From Rhodobacter xanthinilyticus (GTDB lineage Bacteria > Pseudomonadota > Alphaproteobacteria > Rhodobacterales > Rhodobacteraceae), in the NCBI RefSeq assembly GCF_001856665.1, contig NZ_CP017781.1, forward strand, positions 3,054,001 through 3,118,000: DNA of 64,000 nt, written 5' to 3'. Each line of letters begins with the position of its first letter. The first letter of the stretch is position 1. The position numbers and the translations under genes were made by a program. Shown here one piece after another: positions 42,463 to 50,652 of the stretch. Under the pieces are notes generated by a model. It did not search any database. It saw only the letters and a list, made by a program, of their open reading frames with translations, and was not told the DNA's origin.

Positions 42463-43449
42463 TCAGCGCAGCTTCAGCACGATCTTGCCGATATGGGCGC
42501 CGCTTTCCATCCGCGCATGGGCGGCGGCGGCCTCCTCGAGCGGGTATTCGCTGTCAAACACCACCCGCAGCTTGCCCGCCTCGACCATCGGCCAGACCTG
42601 CGCGACGAGCGCCCGCGCGATCTCGGCCTTGGCGGCGTCCGATTGCGGGCGCAGCGTCGCGCCGGTGACCGTCAGGCGGCGCAACATGATCTGCGCGAAG
42701 TTGATCTCGGCCTTCGGGCTTTCCAGAAACGCGATGAAGACCAGCCGCCCGTCATCGGCCAAGGCCTTGATATCGCGCGCTATATAGCTGCCGCCAACCA
42801 TGTCGAGGATGAGATTCGCGCCGCCCTCGGCCCGCAGCACCTCGACGAAATCCGCCTCGCGGTAGTTGATCGCGGTGGCGCCGAGGCCCTCGCAGGCCGC
42901 GCATTTCTCCGCCGAGCCGGCCGTCGCAAAGACCCGCGCGCCGAGCGCCGTGGCGATCTGGATCGCGGTCGTGCCGATCCCCGAGGAGCCGCCATGGACG
43001 AGAAACCGCTCCCCCGCCACCAGCCCACCGCGCATCACCACCGTCGACCAGACGGTGAAACAGGTCTCCGGCAGACAGGCCGCATCGCGCAGGCTGACGC
43101 CTTCGGGCACCGGCAGCGCATGGGCCGCGGGGGTGACCACATATTCGGCATAGCCCCCGCCCGGCAAAAGCGCGCAAACCGCATCGCCCACCGCCCAGCC
43201 CGCCACATCGGGGCCAAGCGCCGCCACCCGCCCCGAACATTCGAGCCCCGGCAGATCCGAGGCGCCCGGCGGCGCGCGATAGGCGCCCGCGCGTTGCAGC
43301 GCATCGGGGCGATTGACGCCCGCATAGGCCACCTCGATCAGGATCTCGCCCGGCCCCGGCACCGGCACCGCCCGCGTCACCGCGCGCAGAACCTCCGGCC
43401 CGCCCGGCGCCGAAATCTCGACCGCGCGCATCAGGCTCGGCAGGCTCAT
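42463..43449 (-). CDS. NAD(P)H quinone oxidoreductase, PIG3 type
   Basis: 328 residues, zinc-free medium-chain reductase of the TP53I3/PIG3 group. N-terminal AVEISAPGGPEVLRAVTRAVPVPGPGEILIEVAYAGVNRPDALQRAGAY block (given here in part), the cofactor motif LVHGGSSGIGTTAIQIATALG, and the C-terminal PLEEAAAAHARMESGAHIGKIVL. It reduces quinones or enals with NADPH in the cytoplasm. Its start overlaps the COQ9 gene stop by four bases, so it is translationally coupled to it. Confidence 0.93.
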   Translation of the reverse strand: MSLPSLMRAVEISAPGGPEVLRAVTRAVPVPGPGEILIEVAYAGVNRPDALQRAGAYRAPPGASDLPGLECSGRVAALGPDVAGWAVGDAVCALLPGGGYAEYVVTPAAHALPVPEGVSLRDAACLPETCFTVWSTVVMRGGLVAGERFLVHGGSSGIGTTAIQIATALGARVFATAGSAEKCAACEGLGATAINYREADFVEVLRAEGGANLILDMVGGSYIARDIKALADDGRLVFIAFLESPKAEINFAQIMLRRLTVTGATLRPQSDAAKAEIARALVAQVWPMVEAGKLRVVFDSEYPLEEAAAAHARMESGAHIGKIVLKLR

Positions 43450-44117
43450 CGCGCCCCCCCCATCCGCCCGGGCAAGTCGGCAGGCTCGGGCGCCTTCACC
43501 GCGCCGAGCATCTCCTTGAGGAACGGCAGGCCGAGCACCTTGCCCTTCACCTTCTCGAAGGTCATCACGCCCTCGATCCGCCGATCGAGAAACGCCCGCG
43601 TCTCGACCCCGCCCTCGCTGTCATCGCCGAGCCAGAAGAGCACCGTCGCGCCATAGACCGCCGAGAGCGTCATCCGCTTGGTATACCAGTTGTAATCGCG
43701 GCTGGTGTCGCCCAGCGCGGCCCAGATCCGGTCGGCGGTCTCCCAGATGAGCTTGCTGCCGGTGGCGGCGTTTTGCGGCAGCGCGAAGACCGAGGCGCCG
43801 CGGCTGACGAGCTCGCGATCGACCGCCTCGAGCCGCAGCAGAACCGCCGCCGCGATCTTGTCGCGAAACTTCATCCCGGTGAAATCCGCCGCCGCGATCG
43901 CCGCCTCCATCGCCCGGTCGCCCGCGCGGTGATACTCCACCGCCAGATCCACCGCGCCGCGCGGACACACGATCCGCGCCAGCGCCTCATCGACGCCGAG
44001 ATCGGCCACCGCCGCGCGGAAAGCGGGCTCCGACCAACCCTCGAACGGCACATGCGGGGTAATCGCCCCGAGCAATTCGGCCTTCAGCCGATCCACGTCC
44101 AAATGGTCGTTTTTCAT
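43446..44117 (-). CDS. COQ9 family ubiquinone biosynthesis protein
   Basis: 223 residues from the ATG at 44117 (GAGGATAATCCC upstream). An N-terminal TetR-like helical part is followed by the COQ9 lipid-binding domain: SKLIWETADRIWAALGDTSRDYNWYTKRMTLSAVYGATVLFWLGDDS, here shortened, with the W-Y-T-K-R segment as hallmark. In eukaryotes COQ9 presents quinone precursors to the hydroxylase COQ7; bacterial members presumably do likewise. The downstream quinone oxidoreductase is coupled to it. It is divergent from rpsU. Confidence 0.92.
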   Translation of the reverse strand: MKNDHLDVDRLKAELLGAITPHVPFEGWSEPAFRAAVADLGVDEALARIVCPRGAVDLAVEYHRAGDRAMEAAIAAADFTGMKFRDKIAAAVLLRLEAVDRELVSRGASVFALPQNAATGSKLIWETADRIWAALGDTSRDYNWYTKRMTLSAVYGATVLFWLGDDSEGGVETRAFLDRRIEGVMTFEKVKGKVLGLPFLKEMLGAVKAPEPADLPGRMGGAR

Positions 44118-44140
44118 GGGATTATCCTCGAACTGGGCCG

Positions 44141-44169
44141 TAGACAAAGCCGGGCTTCCTTGCTATATG
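44141..44169 (+). promoter_or_regulatory. rpsU: sigma-70 promoter of rpsU
   Basis: TAGACA at 44141-44146, 17 bases, TATATG at 44164-44169: five and four matches to the consensus hexamers at ideal spacing. Start of transcription would be near 44176, giving a leader of about 46 bases. Confidence 0.75.
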
Positions 44170-44208
44170 GCCGCTTCCTGCACACTGATGCAACTCTAAC
44201 TTAGGAAG

Positions 44209-44221
44209 GTGGTGACACCAC
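44209..44221 (+). promoter_or_regulatory. rpsU: hairpin between Shine-Dalgarno and start codon of rpsU
   Basis: GTGGT-GAC-ACCAC forms a five-base-pair hairpin that fills the space between AGGAAGG and the ATG. It may tune translation of S21. Confidence 0.45.
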
Positions 44222-44428
44222 ATGCAGGTCAGCGTTCGCGACAATAACGTCGAACAGGCGCTTCGTGCTCTGAAGAAAAAACTTCAGCGCGAGGGGGTTT
44301 TCCGTGAAATGAAGCTCAAGCAACATTTCGAGAAGCCGTCCGTCAAGAAAGCGCGCGAGAAAGCTGAAGCCGTTCGCCGTGCCCGTAAACTGGCGCGGAA
44401 GAAAGCTCAGCGCGAAGGCGCTCTCTAA
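44222..44428 (+). CDS. rpsU: 30S ribosomal protein S21
   Basis: 68 residues, with AGGAAGG upstream. [31 protein letters not shown] then [24 protein letters not shown] are typical S21. The protein joins the small subunit late and helps initiation by exposing the anti-Shine-Dalgarno. Strong promoter at 44141 and a strong terminator at 44465. The base composition is lower in GC than neighbours, as usual for this Lys-rich gene. Confidence 0.97.
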   Translation: MQVSVRDNNVEQALRALKKKLQREGVFREMKLKQHFEKPSVKKAREKAEAVRRARKLARKKAQREGAL

Positions 44429-44464
44429 GAGCCTGAAAATGCTGGCGGTTTATCCGCACCGATC

Positions 44465-44497
44465 AACCCCCGGGGCCCCGCCATCGGGGGTTTTTTG
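44465..44497 (+). terminator. rpsU terminator
   Basis: Stem AACCCCCG (44465-44472) and CGGGGGTT (44485-44492), followed by a run of T at 44491-44496. Confidence 0.88.
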
Positions 44498-44554
44498 GTT
44501 CTCACGCGGTCGTGAATTGCGCGGGCGGCGCGCAAGGTCAAAGGCTCGGTCATC

Positions 44555-46003
44555 ATGCCCGATTTCGGTCCTGTCTTTCATCATCTCGGCCTGATCCTGC
44601 TGGCGCTCGGGGTCACGATGCTGGCGCCGGCCTGGCTCGATTTCTCGCTCGCCGACGCGAACTGGGCGCAGGTCTTCGAGGCCGCGGTGATCACGATTCT
44701 CTTCGGCGCGCTGCTTGCGCTCGCCTCGCGGGTCGACAGCGGCCATGGCCTCACGATCCGCCAGGCCTATCTGCTCACCGCCGCGATCTGGATCGTGGTG
44801 CCGGCCTTCGGCGCGCTACCCTTCATCCTCGGCAAACCCGATGTGAGCTATACCGACGCCTATTATGAGGCGGTCTCCGGCATCACGACGACGGGCTACA
44901 CCGTCTTCACCGGGCTCGAGGAACTGCCGCGCTCGGTGGTGCTGTGGCGGGGCATGCTGAACTGGATGGGCGGGCTGGGGATCGCCTTTGTCGCGATGAT
45001 CTTCCTGCCGGTCATGCGCATCGGCGGCATGCGCTATTTCCAGACCGAGGGCTTCGACACGCTGGGCAAGGTGCTGCCGCGCGCGCGCGATATCGCGATC
45101 TCGCTGCTGCAGGTCTATGCCGGGCTGACGCTGATCTGCACGCTGGCGTTTCTGGGCTGCGGGCTGCCGCCGCTCGATGCGCTGATCCATGCGATGGCGG
45201 CGATCGCGACGGGGGGCTTTGGCACCTATGACGCGAATTTCGCGGTCTGGTCGCCGGCGGCGCAATATGTCGGCACCGTTTCGATGCTGCTCGGCGCGAT
45301 GCCCTATATCCGGTTTTTCCAGCTCGTGCAGGGCAACCCGCGCCCGCTCTGGCGCGATTCGCAGACCCGCGCCTTCCTGCGCTGGTATGGCTATTTCACC
45401 GCGATGATAGTGCTTTACCGGCTCACCCATGAGGATCTGCCGCTCGAACAGATCTTCCGCGAGACCTCGTTCAACTTCGCCTCGGTGCTCACCGGCACCG
45501 GCTTTGGCGTGAGCGGGATCGAGGCCTGGGGCTCCTTCGCGGTGGTGGCGGCCTTCCTGATCGGGCTGGTGGGCGGCTGCACCGGCTCGAGCTCGGGCGC
45601 GCTCTCGGTCTTCCGGGTCCAGATCGTCTTTGCCGCGATCCACACCGCGCTGCGCCAATTGCGCGCGCCGCATCGGGTGATCCAGCCGCGCTACGACGGC
45701 AAGACCCTCGATGACAGCACGCTTTACCCGCTCATGCTGCATGTCACCGGCTATATCCTGTCGCTCGGCGTGCTCTCGGTCGCGCTCTCGATGGCGGGGG
45801 TGGATCTGACCTCGGCGCTCTTCGCGATCTGGGGGTGCCTGGGCAATATCGGCTTCGGGATCGGGCCGATGGTGGCGCGCACCGGCACGATGGTCGATTT
45901 CAACGACACCGCGACCTGGATCATGACGCTCGCGATGCTGCTCGGCCGGCTCGGGCTGCTGGCGATCCTGGTGCTCGCGCTGCCGCGGTTCTGGCGCGCT
46001 TAA
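44555..46003 (+). CDS. trkH: Trk-type potassium uptake protein TrkH
   Basis: 482 residues with about ten membrane helices. Four pore loops with the glycine filter are visible: VSGITTTGYTVFTG, AIATGGFGTYD, SVLTGTGFGVSGIEAWG and CLGNIGFGIGPMVARTGT. GGCTGSSSGALSVFRVQI is the conserved intramembrane loop. It imports K+ with the cytoplasmic partner TrkA, which is not in the window. The stop overlaps the convergent Lrp gene by four bases (TTAA). It follows rpsU but after a terminator. Confidence 0.95.
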   Translation: MPDFGPVFHHLGLILLALGVTMLAPAWLDFSLADANWAQVFEAAVITILFGALLALASRVDSGHGLTIRQAYLLTAAIWIVVPAFGALPFILGKPDVSYTDAYYEAVSGITTTGYTVFTGLEELPRSVVLWRGMLNWMGGLGIAFVAMIFLPVMRIGGMRYFQTEGFDTLGKVLPRARDIAISLLQVYAGLTLICTLAFLGCGLPPLDALIHAMAAIATGGFGTYDANFAVWSPAAQYVGTVSMLLGAMPYIRFFQLVQGNPRPLWRDSQTRAFLRWYGYFTAMIVLYRLTHEDLPLEQIFRETSFNFASVLTGTGFGVSGIEAWGSFAVVAAFLIGLVGGCTGSSSGALSVFRVQIVFAAIHTALRQLRAPHRVIQPRYDGKTLDDSTLYPLMLHVTGYILSLGVLSVALSMAGVDLTSALFAIWGCLGNIGFGIGPMVARTGTMVDFNDTATWIMTLAMLLGRLGLLAILVLALPRFWRA

Positions 46004-46458
46004 ACCGGAAGCGCGGTCGTCTTGAACACCGTGCGCAGCGCGAAGCTCGATTGCATCCCCTGCACGCCGGGCAACCGCGCGAGCTTGGCGCGGTGGATGC
46101 GGGCGAAATCCTCGGTATCCTCGGCCACGACCTTCAGAAGATAATCCGCCGAGCCCGCCATCAGGTGACATTCGAGCACATCGGGGATCTTCTTGACCTC
46201 GCGCTCAAAGGCCTCGAGCACCTCATCGGCCTGCCCCGAGAGCGTGATCTCGACGAAAACCGTGGTCGGCCGGCCGAGCTTGCGGGCATCGAGCAGCGCG
46301 ACATAATCGCGGATATAGCCCTCCTCCTCGAGCCGCTGCACGCGGCGGTGACAGGCCGAGGCGGAGAGGTTCACCCGCTCGGACAGCTCGGCGTTGGAGA
46401 TCCGCCCGAGCTTTTGCAAAACGGTGAGGATCCGGCGATCTGTGGCGTCAATGCTCAT
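46000..46458 (-). CDS. Lrp/AsnC family regulator, probable AldR
   Basis: 152 residues. N-terminal helix-turn-helix in RISNAELSERVNLSASACHRRVQRLEEEGYI, C-terminal RAM ligand-binding domain with HLMAGSADYLLKVVAEDTEDF, the G-x-x-D-Y pattern of Lrp. In many alphaproteobacteria an Lrp-like protein (AldR) divergent from ald activates or represses it in response to alanine; this gene has that place. A large palindrome lies between the two starts at 46461-46510, suggesting autoregulation. Confidence 0.9.
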   Translation of the reverse strand: MSIDATDRRILTVLQKLGRISNAELSERVNLSASACHRRVQRLEEEGYIRDYVALLDARKLGRPTTVFVEITLSGQADEVLEAFEREVKKIPDVLECHLMAGSADYLLKVVAEDTEDFARIHRAKLARLPGVQGMQSSFALRTVFKTTALPV

Positions 46459-46460
46459 GG

Positions 46461-46510
46461 GCGCGCAATCTTCTTCGGCAATTTCGGTCTCAGGCCGAAG
46501 ATATGCGCGC
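46461..46510. promoter_or_regulatory. extended palindrome, candidate AldR operator
   Basis: TCTTCGGC (46472-46479) and GCCGAAGA (46494-46501) form a perfect inverted repeat, centres 22 bases apart (two helical turns), enclosed by GCGCGC at 46461-46466 and 46505-46510. It starts three bases before the Lrp start codon. Further direct repeats ATTCAACA and TTTCAACA lie at about 46535-46555, nearer to ald. Confidence 0.55.
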
Positions 46511-46597
46511 GAAGAGCCGGGGAAATCAATGCAAATTCAACACAATTTCAACAGATCGGGCGCAGGCTGAACCTGGGGACAACCAGAGGCGGAGCCG

Positions 46598-47716
46598 ATG
46601 AAAGTCGGATGCGTTCGGGAGATCAAGGCACAGGAATATCGCGTCGGGCTGACGCCCGAGGCGGTGACGGAGCTCGCCGCGCGGGGCCATGAGGTGCTCA
46701 TCGAGAGCGGCGCGGGGGCCGGGTCGGGCTATGACGACGGCCATTACAAGGAGGCGGGCGCGCGGATCCTGCGCGATGCCGAGGGGGTGTTTGCCGCCTC
46801 CGACATGATCGTGAAGGTGAAGGAGCCGCAGGCGGAGGAGCGCGCGATGCTGCGCCGCGATCAGCTGCTCTTCACCTATCTGCACCTCGCCGCCGACCTC
46901 GATCAGACCCGCGATCTGGTCAAATCCGGCGCGACCTGCATCGCCTATGAAACGGTGACCGACCGCAACGGCGCGCTGCCGCTGCTCGCGCCGATGTCGG
47001 AGGTGGCAGGCAAGCTCGCGCCGCAGATGGGCGCTTGGGCGATGCAAAAGGCGAACGGCGGCTGCGGCGTGCTGATGGGCGGGGTCGCGGGCGTGGCGCC
47101 GGCCAAGGTCGTGGTGATCGGCGGCGGCGTCGTCGGCACGCAGGCCGCGCGGGTCGCCGCCGGGATGGGGGCGGATGTGACCATCCTCGACCGCTCGATC
47201 CCGCGGCTGCGCCAGCTCGACGAGCTCTATGGCGGCCTCTTCCGCACCGCCTATTCAAGCAAGGCGACGACCGAAGCCCTTGTTTACAAAGCCGATCTCG
47301 TGATCGGGGCGGTGCTGATCCCGGGCGCGAAGGCGCCCAAGCTGATCACCCGCGCGATGCTCGGGCGGATGAAGCCGGGCGCGGTGATCGTCGATGTCGC
47401 GATCGATCAGGGCGGCTGCACTGAGACCTCACACGCCACCACGCATGATGACCCGATCTACGAAATCGACGGTGTGATCCATTATTGCGTGGCGAACATG
47501 CCCGGCGCGGTGGCGCGCACCGCGACCCAGGCGCTCGGCAATGCGACGCTGCCGTTCCTGCTCGAACTCGCTGACAAGGGTTGGAAACGGGCCTGCGCGG
47601 AGGATCCGCATCTGCTCAACGGGCTGAATGTCCACGCCGGCCAGATCACCTGCCCGGCGGTGGGGCGCGCGCTCGGCCTGCCGTTCATCACCGGCTCGGA
47701 TGCGCTCGCGATGTAA
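46598..47716 (+). CDS. ald: alanine dehydrogenase
   Basis: 372 residues with GAGGCGGAG upstream. It interconverts L-alanine and pyruvate with NAD. KVGCVREIKAQEYRVGLTPEAV holds the substrate Arg, MIVKVKEPQAEE the Lys, YLHLAAD the catalytic His, and VVVIGGGVVGTQAARVAAGMGADV the Rossmann glycines. The end FITGSDAL is normal. Its regulator is probably the divergent Lrp-type gene. A strong bidirectional terminator follows at 47718. Confidence 0.97.
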   Translation: MKVGCVREIKAQEYRVGLTPEAVTELAARGHEVLIESGAGAGSGYDDGHYKEAGARILRDAEGVFAASDMIVKVKEPQAEERAMLRRDQLLFTYLHLAADLDQTRDLVKSGATCIAYETVTDRNGALPLLAPMSEVAGKLAPQMGAWAMQKANGGCGVLMGGVAGVAPAKVVVIGGGVVGTQAARVAAGMGADVTILDRSIPRLRQLDELYGGLFRTAYSSKATTEALVYKADLVIGAVLIPGAKAPKLITRAMLGRMKPGAVIVDVAIDQGGCTETSHATTHDDPIYEIDGVIHYCVANMPGAVARTATQALGNATLPFLLELADKGWKRACAEDPHLLNGLNVHAGQITCPAVGRALGLPFITGSDALAM

Positions 47717-47717
47717 G

Positions 47718-47746
47718 AAAAGGCCCGGCGCAGGGCCGGGCCTTTT
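47718..47746. terminator. bidirectional terminator between ald and mscL
   Basis: Perfect 12-base-pair stem AAAAGGCCCGGC (47718-47729) and GCCGGGCCTTTT (47735-47746), loop GCAGG. It has A runs on one side and T runs on the other, so it works both ways. Confidence 0.9.
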
Positions 47747-47748
47747 CC

Positions 47749-48171
47749 TCATTTCTTCAGCGCGTCGCGGATCTCGAGAAGCACATCGAGCTCGCTCGGC
47801 CCCGTGGGCGCGGCGGGCGCCGGCTCGGGCTTGGCGACGGCCGCGTCTTTCAGCCGGTTGACGCCCTTCACGAGCAGGAACACCACGAAAGCGATGATCA
47901 GGAAATTGATCACCGCGGTGATGAACGAGCCATAGGCGAAGACCGGCGCCCCGGCCTCGCGCGCCGCGGCGAGCGAGGCGAATTCGCCCTCGCCGAGGTT
48001 GACGAACAGGTTGGAGAAATCGATCCCGCCGGTGATCACACCGATGATCGGGTTGATCAGATCGGCGACGAGCGACGTCACGATCGCGGTGAAGGCCGCG
48101 CCGATGATGATACCAACGGCCATGTCCATGACATTGCCTTTGGCGATGAAATCCTTGAACTCTTTGATCAT
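47749..48171 (-). CDS. mscL: large-conductance mechanosensitive channel
   Basis: 140 residues. N-terminal helix [20 protein letters not shown] followed by TM1 ([21 protein letters not shown]) and TM2 ([23 protein letters not shown]), and the C-terminal bundle helix [14 protein letters not shown], all in family order. It opens under membrane tension to release solutes upon osmotic downshock. A Pro/Ala linker ([11 protein letters not shown]) lies before the last helix. Divergent from the glutathione S-transferase gene. Confidence 0.96.
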   Translation of the reverse strand: MIKEFKDFIAKGNVMDMAVGIIIGAAFTAIVTSLVADLINPIIGVITGGIDFSNLFVNLGEGEFASLAAAREAGAPVFAYGSFITAVINFLIIAFVVFLLVKGVNRLKDAAVAKPEPAPAAPTGPSELDVLLEIRDALKK

Positions 48172-48296
48172 TTACTGCCCCTTAGCAAGCCGCATGGAGA
48201 GGCGCGGCGGGTCAGGGTTAACACGAATTTTGCCGGCTCGCATCTTTTCCTTGGGGGGAATTTCTGCTTCGCTTGGCGCAGGAAAAGGAGACCCCC

Positions 48297-48992
48297 ATGG
48301 CCGACCTGTCAGATTTCCCGATCACCCGACGCTGGCCCGCGACCCGGCCCGATGTCCTTCAGCTCTACTCGTTGCCCACGCCCAACGGCGTCAAGGTCTC
48401 GATCATGCTGGAGGAGATCGGGCTCGACTATGAGCCGCATCTGGTGCGCTTCGATACCAACGACCAGATGACGTCGGAGTTTCTGTCGCTCAACCCGAAC
48501 AACAAGATCCCCGCGATCCTCGACCCGAGCGGCCCGGGCGGCAAGCCGCTCGGCCTCTTTGAGAGCGGGGCGATCCTGATCTACCTCGCAGAGAAATCGG
48601 GGCAGCTTCTGCCGGCGGCGAACCGCTACGAGGTTCTGCAATGGCTGATGTTCCAGATGGGCGGGCTCGGCCCGATGCTGGGGCAGCTCGGCTTCTTCCA
48701 CACCTTCGCCGGCAAGGAGATCGAGGATCCGCGCCCGAAGGAACGCTATCGGGCGGAGAGCGAGCGGCTCCTGAAGGTGATCGACGGTGCGCTCGCGGGG
48801 CGTGAGTGGATCGCGGGGGATTATTCGATCGCGGATATCGCGATCGCGCCCTGGCTGCGGACGCTGCGCGACTTCTACAAGGCGGGCGACCTCACCGGCT
48901 GGGACAAGCTCGCCCATGTGCCCGCCTATCTCGAGCGGTTCCTCGCGCGCCCGGCCGTGCAGCGCGGGCTGATGATCCCCAAGCGCGACTGA
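48297..48992 (+). CDS. glutathione S-transferase family protein
   Basis: 231 residues from the ATG at 48297 (AAAAGGAGACCC upstream). N-terminal thioredoxin-like domain with LYSLPTPNGVKVSIMLEEIGLDYEPHLV, the cis-Pro in NNKIPAIL and the glutathione-binding ESGAILIYLAEK. The C-terminal helical domain includes AGDYSIADIAIAPWL, the N-capping box. The sequence is of the Ure2p/YfcG branch, which reduces disulfides with glutathione rather than conjugating toxins. Substrate unknown. Divergent from mscL. Confidence 0.92.
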   Translation: MADLSDFPITRRWPATRPDVLQLYSLPTPNGVKVSIMLEEIGLDYEPHLVRFDTNDQMTSEFLSLNPNNKIPAILDPSGPGGKPLGLFESGAILIYLAEKSGQLLPAANRYEVLQWLMFQMGGLGPMLGQLGFFHTFAGKEIEDPRPKERYRAESERLLKVIDGALAGREWIAGDYSIADIAIAPWLRTLRDFYKAGDLTGWDKLAHVPAYLERFLARPAVQRGLMIPKRD

Positions 48993-49029
48993 GCCGCGGG
49001 GGCCGGGCGACCGGCCCCGCCAAGCGCGC

Positions 49030-49677
49030 TCAGCGAGCGCCGGCGCGGCGCAGCGTCACCCCGGCCGAGGCCGCGAGACGGGTGGCGAGCCAGGCCGTCC
49101 AGCCCTCGGGTTGGGTGAAGTGATAGCCCTCGCCCTCCGGCATCGGGATCGGGGCGCCGGCTACGCGGGCCCGCGCCTCGGCCCGCGCCGAGAGCACGAT
49201 CTCCTCGGGCGCGCGCGCCAGCGCGGCTTCGGCGAGTGTCACCGCCTCTTCGCGCGTCAGCGCGGGGTCGAAGAGCTCCACATCCTGATCGGTGCGCGCG
49301 ATGAACCCGCGCAGCCGCTTTTGCGCCGCGATGATCCGCACCACCGCCTGATCGCGCTGATCCGCGTGGAAATCGAGCTCGAGCGGCAGCGTGCCCTCGA
49401 AGGACGCCAGCTCCTCGCGCAGCGATTCGGAGGCCGATTGCAGCTCCGCCGCGACATCATCGTCTTGCAACATGATCTCCGCCTCGCAGGCCGCGATCAT
49501 CTCCTTGAGCGCCGAGATCCGGTTCAGCGCGATCGCCTCGGCCGCCTCGCAAAAGGCGATATCGCGCGCCGCGCGGCCGATTTCATCCATCGCCGATTCG
49601 AGCGGAAACAGCGCCCCCACGGGACGCGCCCCCGCATAGAGACGGCCGGCTTTGATCCAATTCGTATCCTGAAGCAT
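49030..49677 (-). CDS. unknown protein under probable LexA control
   Basis: 215 residues; no family recognised. Residues 1-30 include NWIKAGRLYAG and GALFPLESAMDE. Residues 30-95 are helical and acidic (AAEAIALNRISALKEMIAACEAEIM, then AAELQSASESLREELASFEG) and could form a coiled coil. A strand-rich middle with LPLELDFHADQRDQAVVRIIAAQK follows, then EEIVLSARAEARARVAG. It has one Cys pair region (EAAE and CEAE) and no membrane segment. Two LexA-type boxes stand 49-91 bases before the start codon, so DNA damage induction is likely. The Shine-Dalgarno is weak (GGGATG). Confidence 0.6.
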   Translation of the reverse strand: MLQDTNWIKAGRLYAGARPVGALFPLESAMDEIGRAARDIAFCEAAEAIALNRISALKEMIAACEAEIMLQDDDVAAELQSASESLREELASFEGTLPLELDFHADQRDQAVVRIIAAQKRLRGFIARTDQDVELFDPALTREEAVTLAEAALARAPEEIVLSARAEARARVAGAPIPMPEGEGYHFTQPEGWTAWLATRLAASAGVTLRRAGAR

Positions 49678-49719
49678 GTTGACATCCCGCGCTAAGTTGA
49701 TGCGTCGAGACTGTCACAG

Positions 49720-49774
49720 CAGGGTGAACAAGAAGTGAACAACACGCCCGCGTGTTCTTTTTATGTTCACCCTG
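49720..49774. promoter_or_regulatory. two inverted LexA-type boxes within a long palindrome
   Basis: GAAC-AAGAAGT-GAAC at 49726-49740 and GTTC-TTTTTAT-GTTC at 49754-49768 both match the alphaproteobacterial LexA motif GTTC-N7-GTTC. They face one another within an inverted repeat whose outer arms are CAGGGTGAACA (49720-49730) and TGTTCACCCTG (49764-49774) and inner arms AACACG/CGTGTT. The suhB stop is 12 bases beyond, so the boxes serve the 49030-49677 gene. The same palindrome can also end the suhB transcript. Confidence 0.65.
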
Positions 49775-49785
49775 TCGCGGCCCGG

Positions 49786-50577
49786 TCAGGCCGGCTGGCG
49801 GATGATCTTGCACAGCGGCTCAAAGAGCGCGCCATTCGCCGCGATCACCGAGCCCGAGCCGAAAATATCGCGATCTTCGCGCACCGGGCCGATGAAACCG
49901 CCGGCTTCCTTGACGAGAATCAGCCCCGCCGCGATATCCCAGGGCTGGATGCCGCGCTCCCAATAGCCGTCGTAGCGGCCCGCCGCCACATAGGCCAGAT
50001 CGAGCGCCGCCGAGCCAAACCGCCGCACGCCCGCGCAGACCGGCATCAGCCGCGCGAGGTCTTGCAGCGTCGCCGGCAGGGTCGATTTGCCGCCAAAGGG
50101 CACGCCCGTCGCGAAGATCGATTCGATCATCTGCCGCCGCCCCGACACCCGCAGACGGGTCTCGTTCATGAAGGCGCCGAGGCCCTTTTCGGCGTAATAA
50201 AGCTCATCCTTGGCCGCGTCGAACACCACCCCGGCGACCACCTCGCCCTTGTGCTCGAGCGCGATCGACACCGCCCAATGCGGCAGGCCGTGGAGGAAGT
50301 TCGTGGTGCCATCGAGCGGGTCGACGATCCAGCGCCGGGTCGGGTCTTCGCCCGCATCCTCGCCGGTTTCCTCGCCAAGCCAGCCATAGCCCGGACGCGC
50401 GCCGCGCAGCTCTTCCTTGATGATCCGCTCCGCCTCACGATCGGCCTTCGAGACGAAATCGCCCGGGCCCTTCGACGAGACCTGCAGGTTCTCGACCTCA
50501 CGGAAATCCTTGACCAGCGCCCGGCCCGCCTTGCGGGCGGCCTTGATCATCAGGTTGAGATTTGCGCTACCTTGCAT
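49786..50577 (-). CDS. suhB: inositol monophosphatase family protein
   Basis: 263 residues from the ATG at 50577 (AAAGGAGTCC upstream). Metal-dependent phosphatase of the IMPase fold: GYGWLGEETGEDAG with metal Glu, WIVDPLDGTTNFLHGLPHW with D-P-L-D-G-T-x-N, and YWERGIQPWDIAAGLILVKEAGG with the last metal Asp. E. coli SuhB also joins rRNA antitermination complexes; whether this one does is not shown. Located between metR and the LexA-box region. Confidence 0.93.
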   Translation of the reverse strand: MQGSANLNLMIKAARKAGRALVKDFREVENLQVSSKGPGDFVSKADREAERIIKEELRGARPGYGWLGEETGEDAGEDPTRRWIVDPLDGTTNFLHGLPHWAVSIALEHKGEVVAGVVFDAAKDELYYAEKGLGAFMNETRLRVSGRRQMIESIFATGVPFGGKSTLPATLQDLARLMPVCAGVRRFGSAALDLAYVAAGRYDGYWERGIQPWDIAAGLILVKEAGGFIGPVREDRDIFGSGSVIAANGALFEPLCKIIRQPA

Positions 50578-50652
50578 GGGCGGACTCCTTTGGCTCAAGC
50601 GCCTCGCTTACACGGGCGCGGCTTGGATTCCAAGGGCTTTGGCGCGCCGGGC

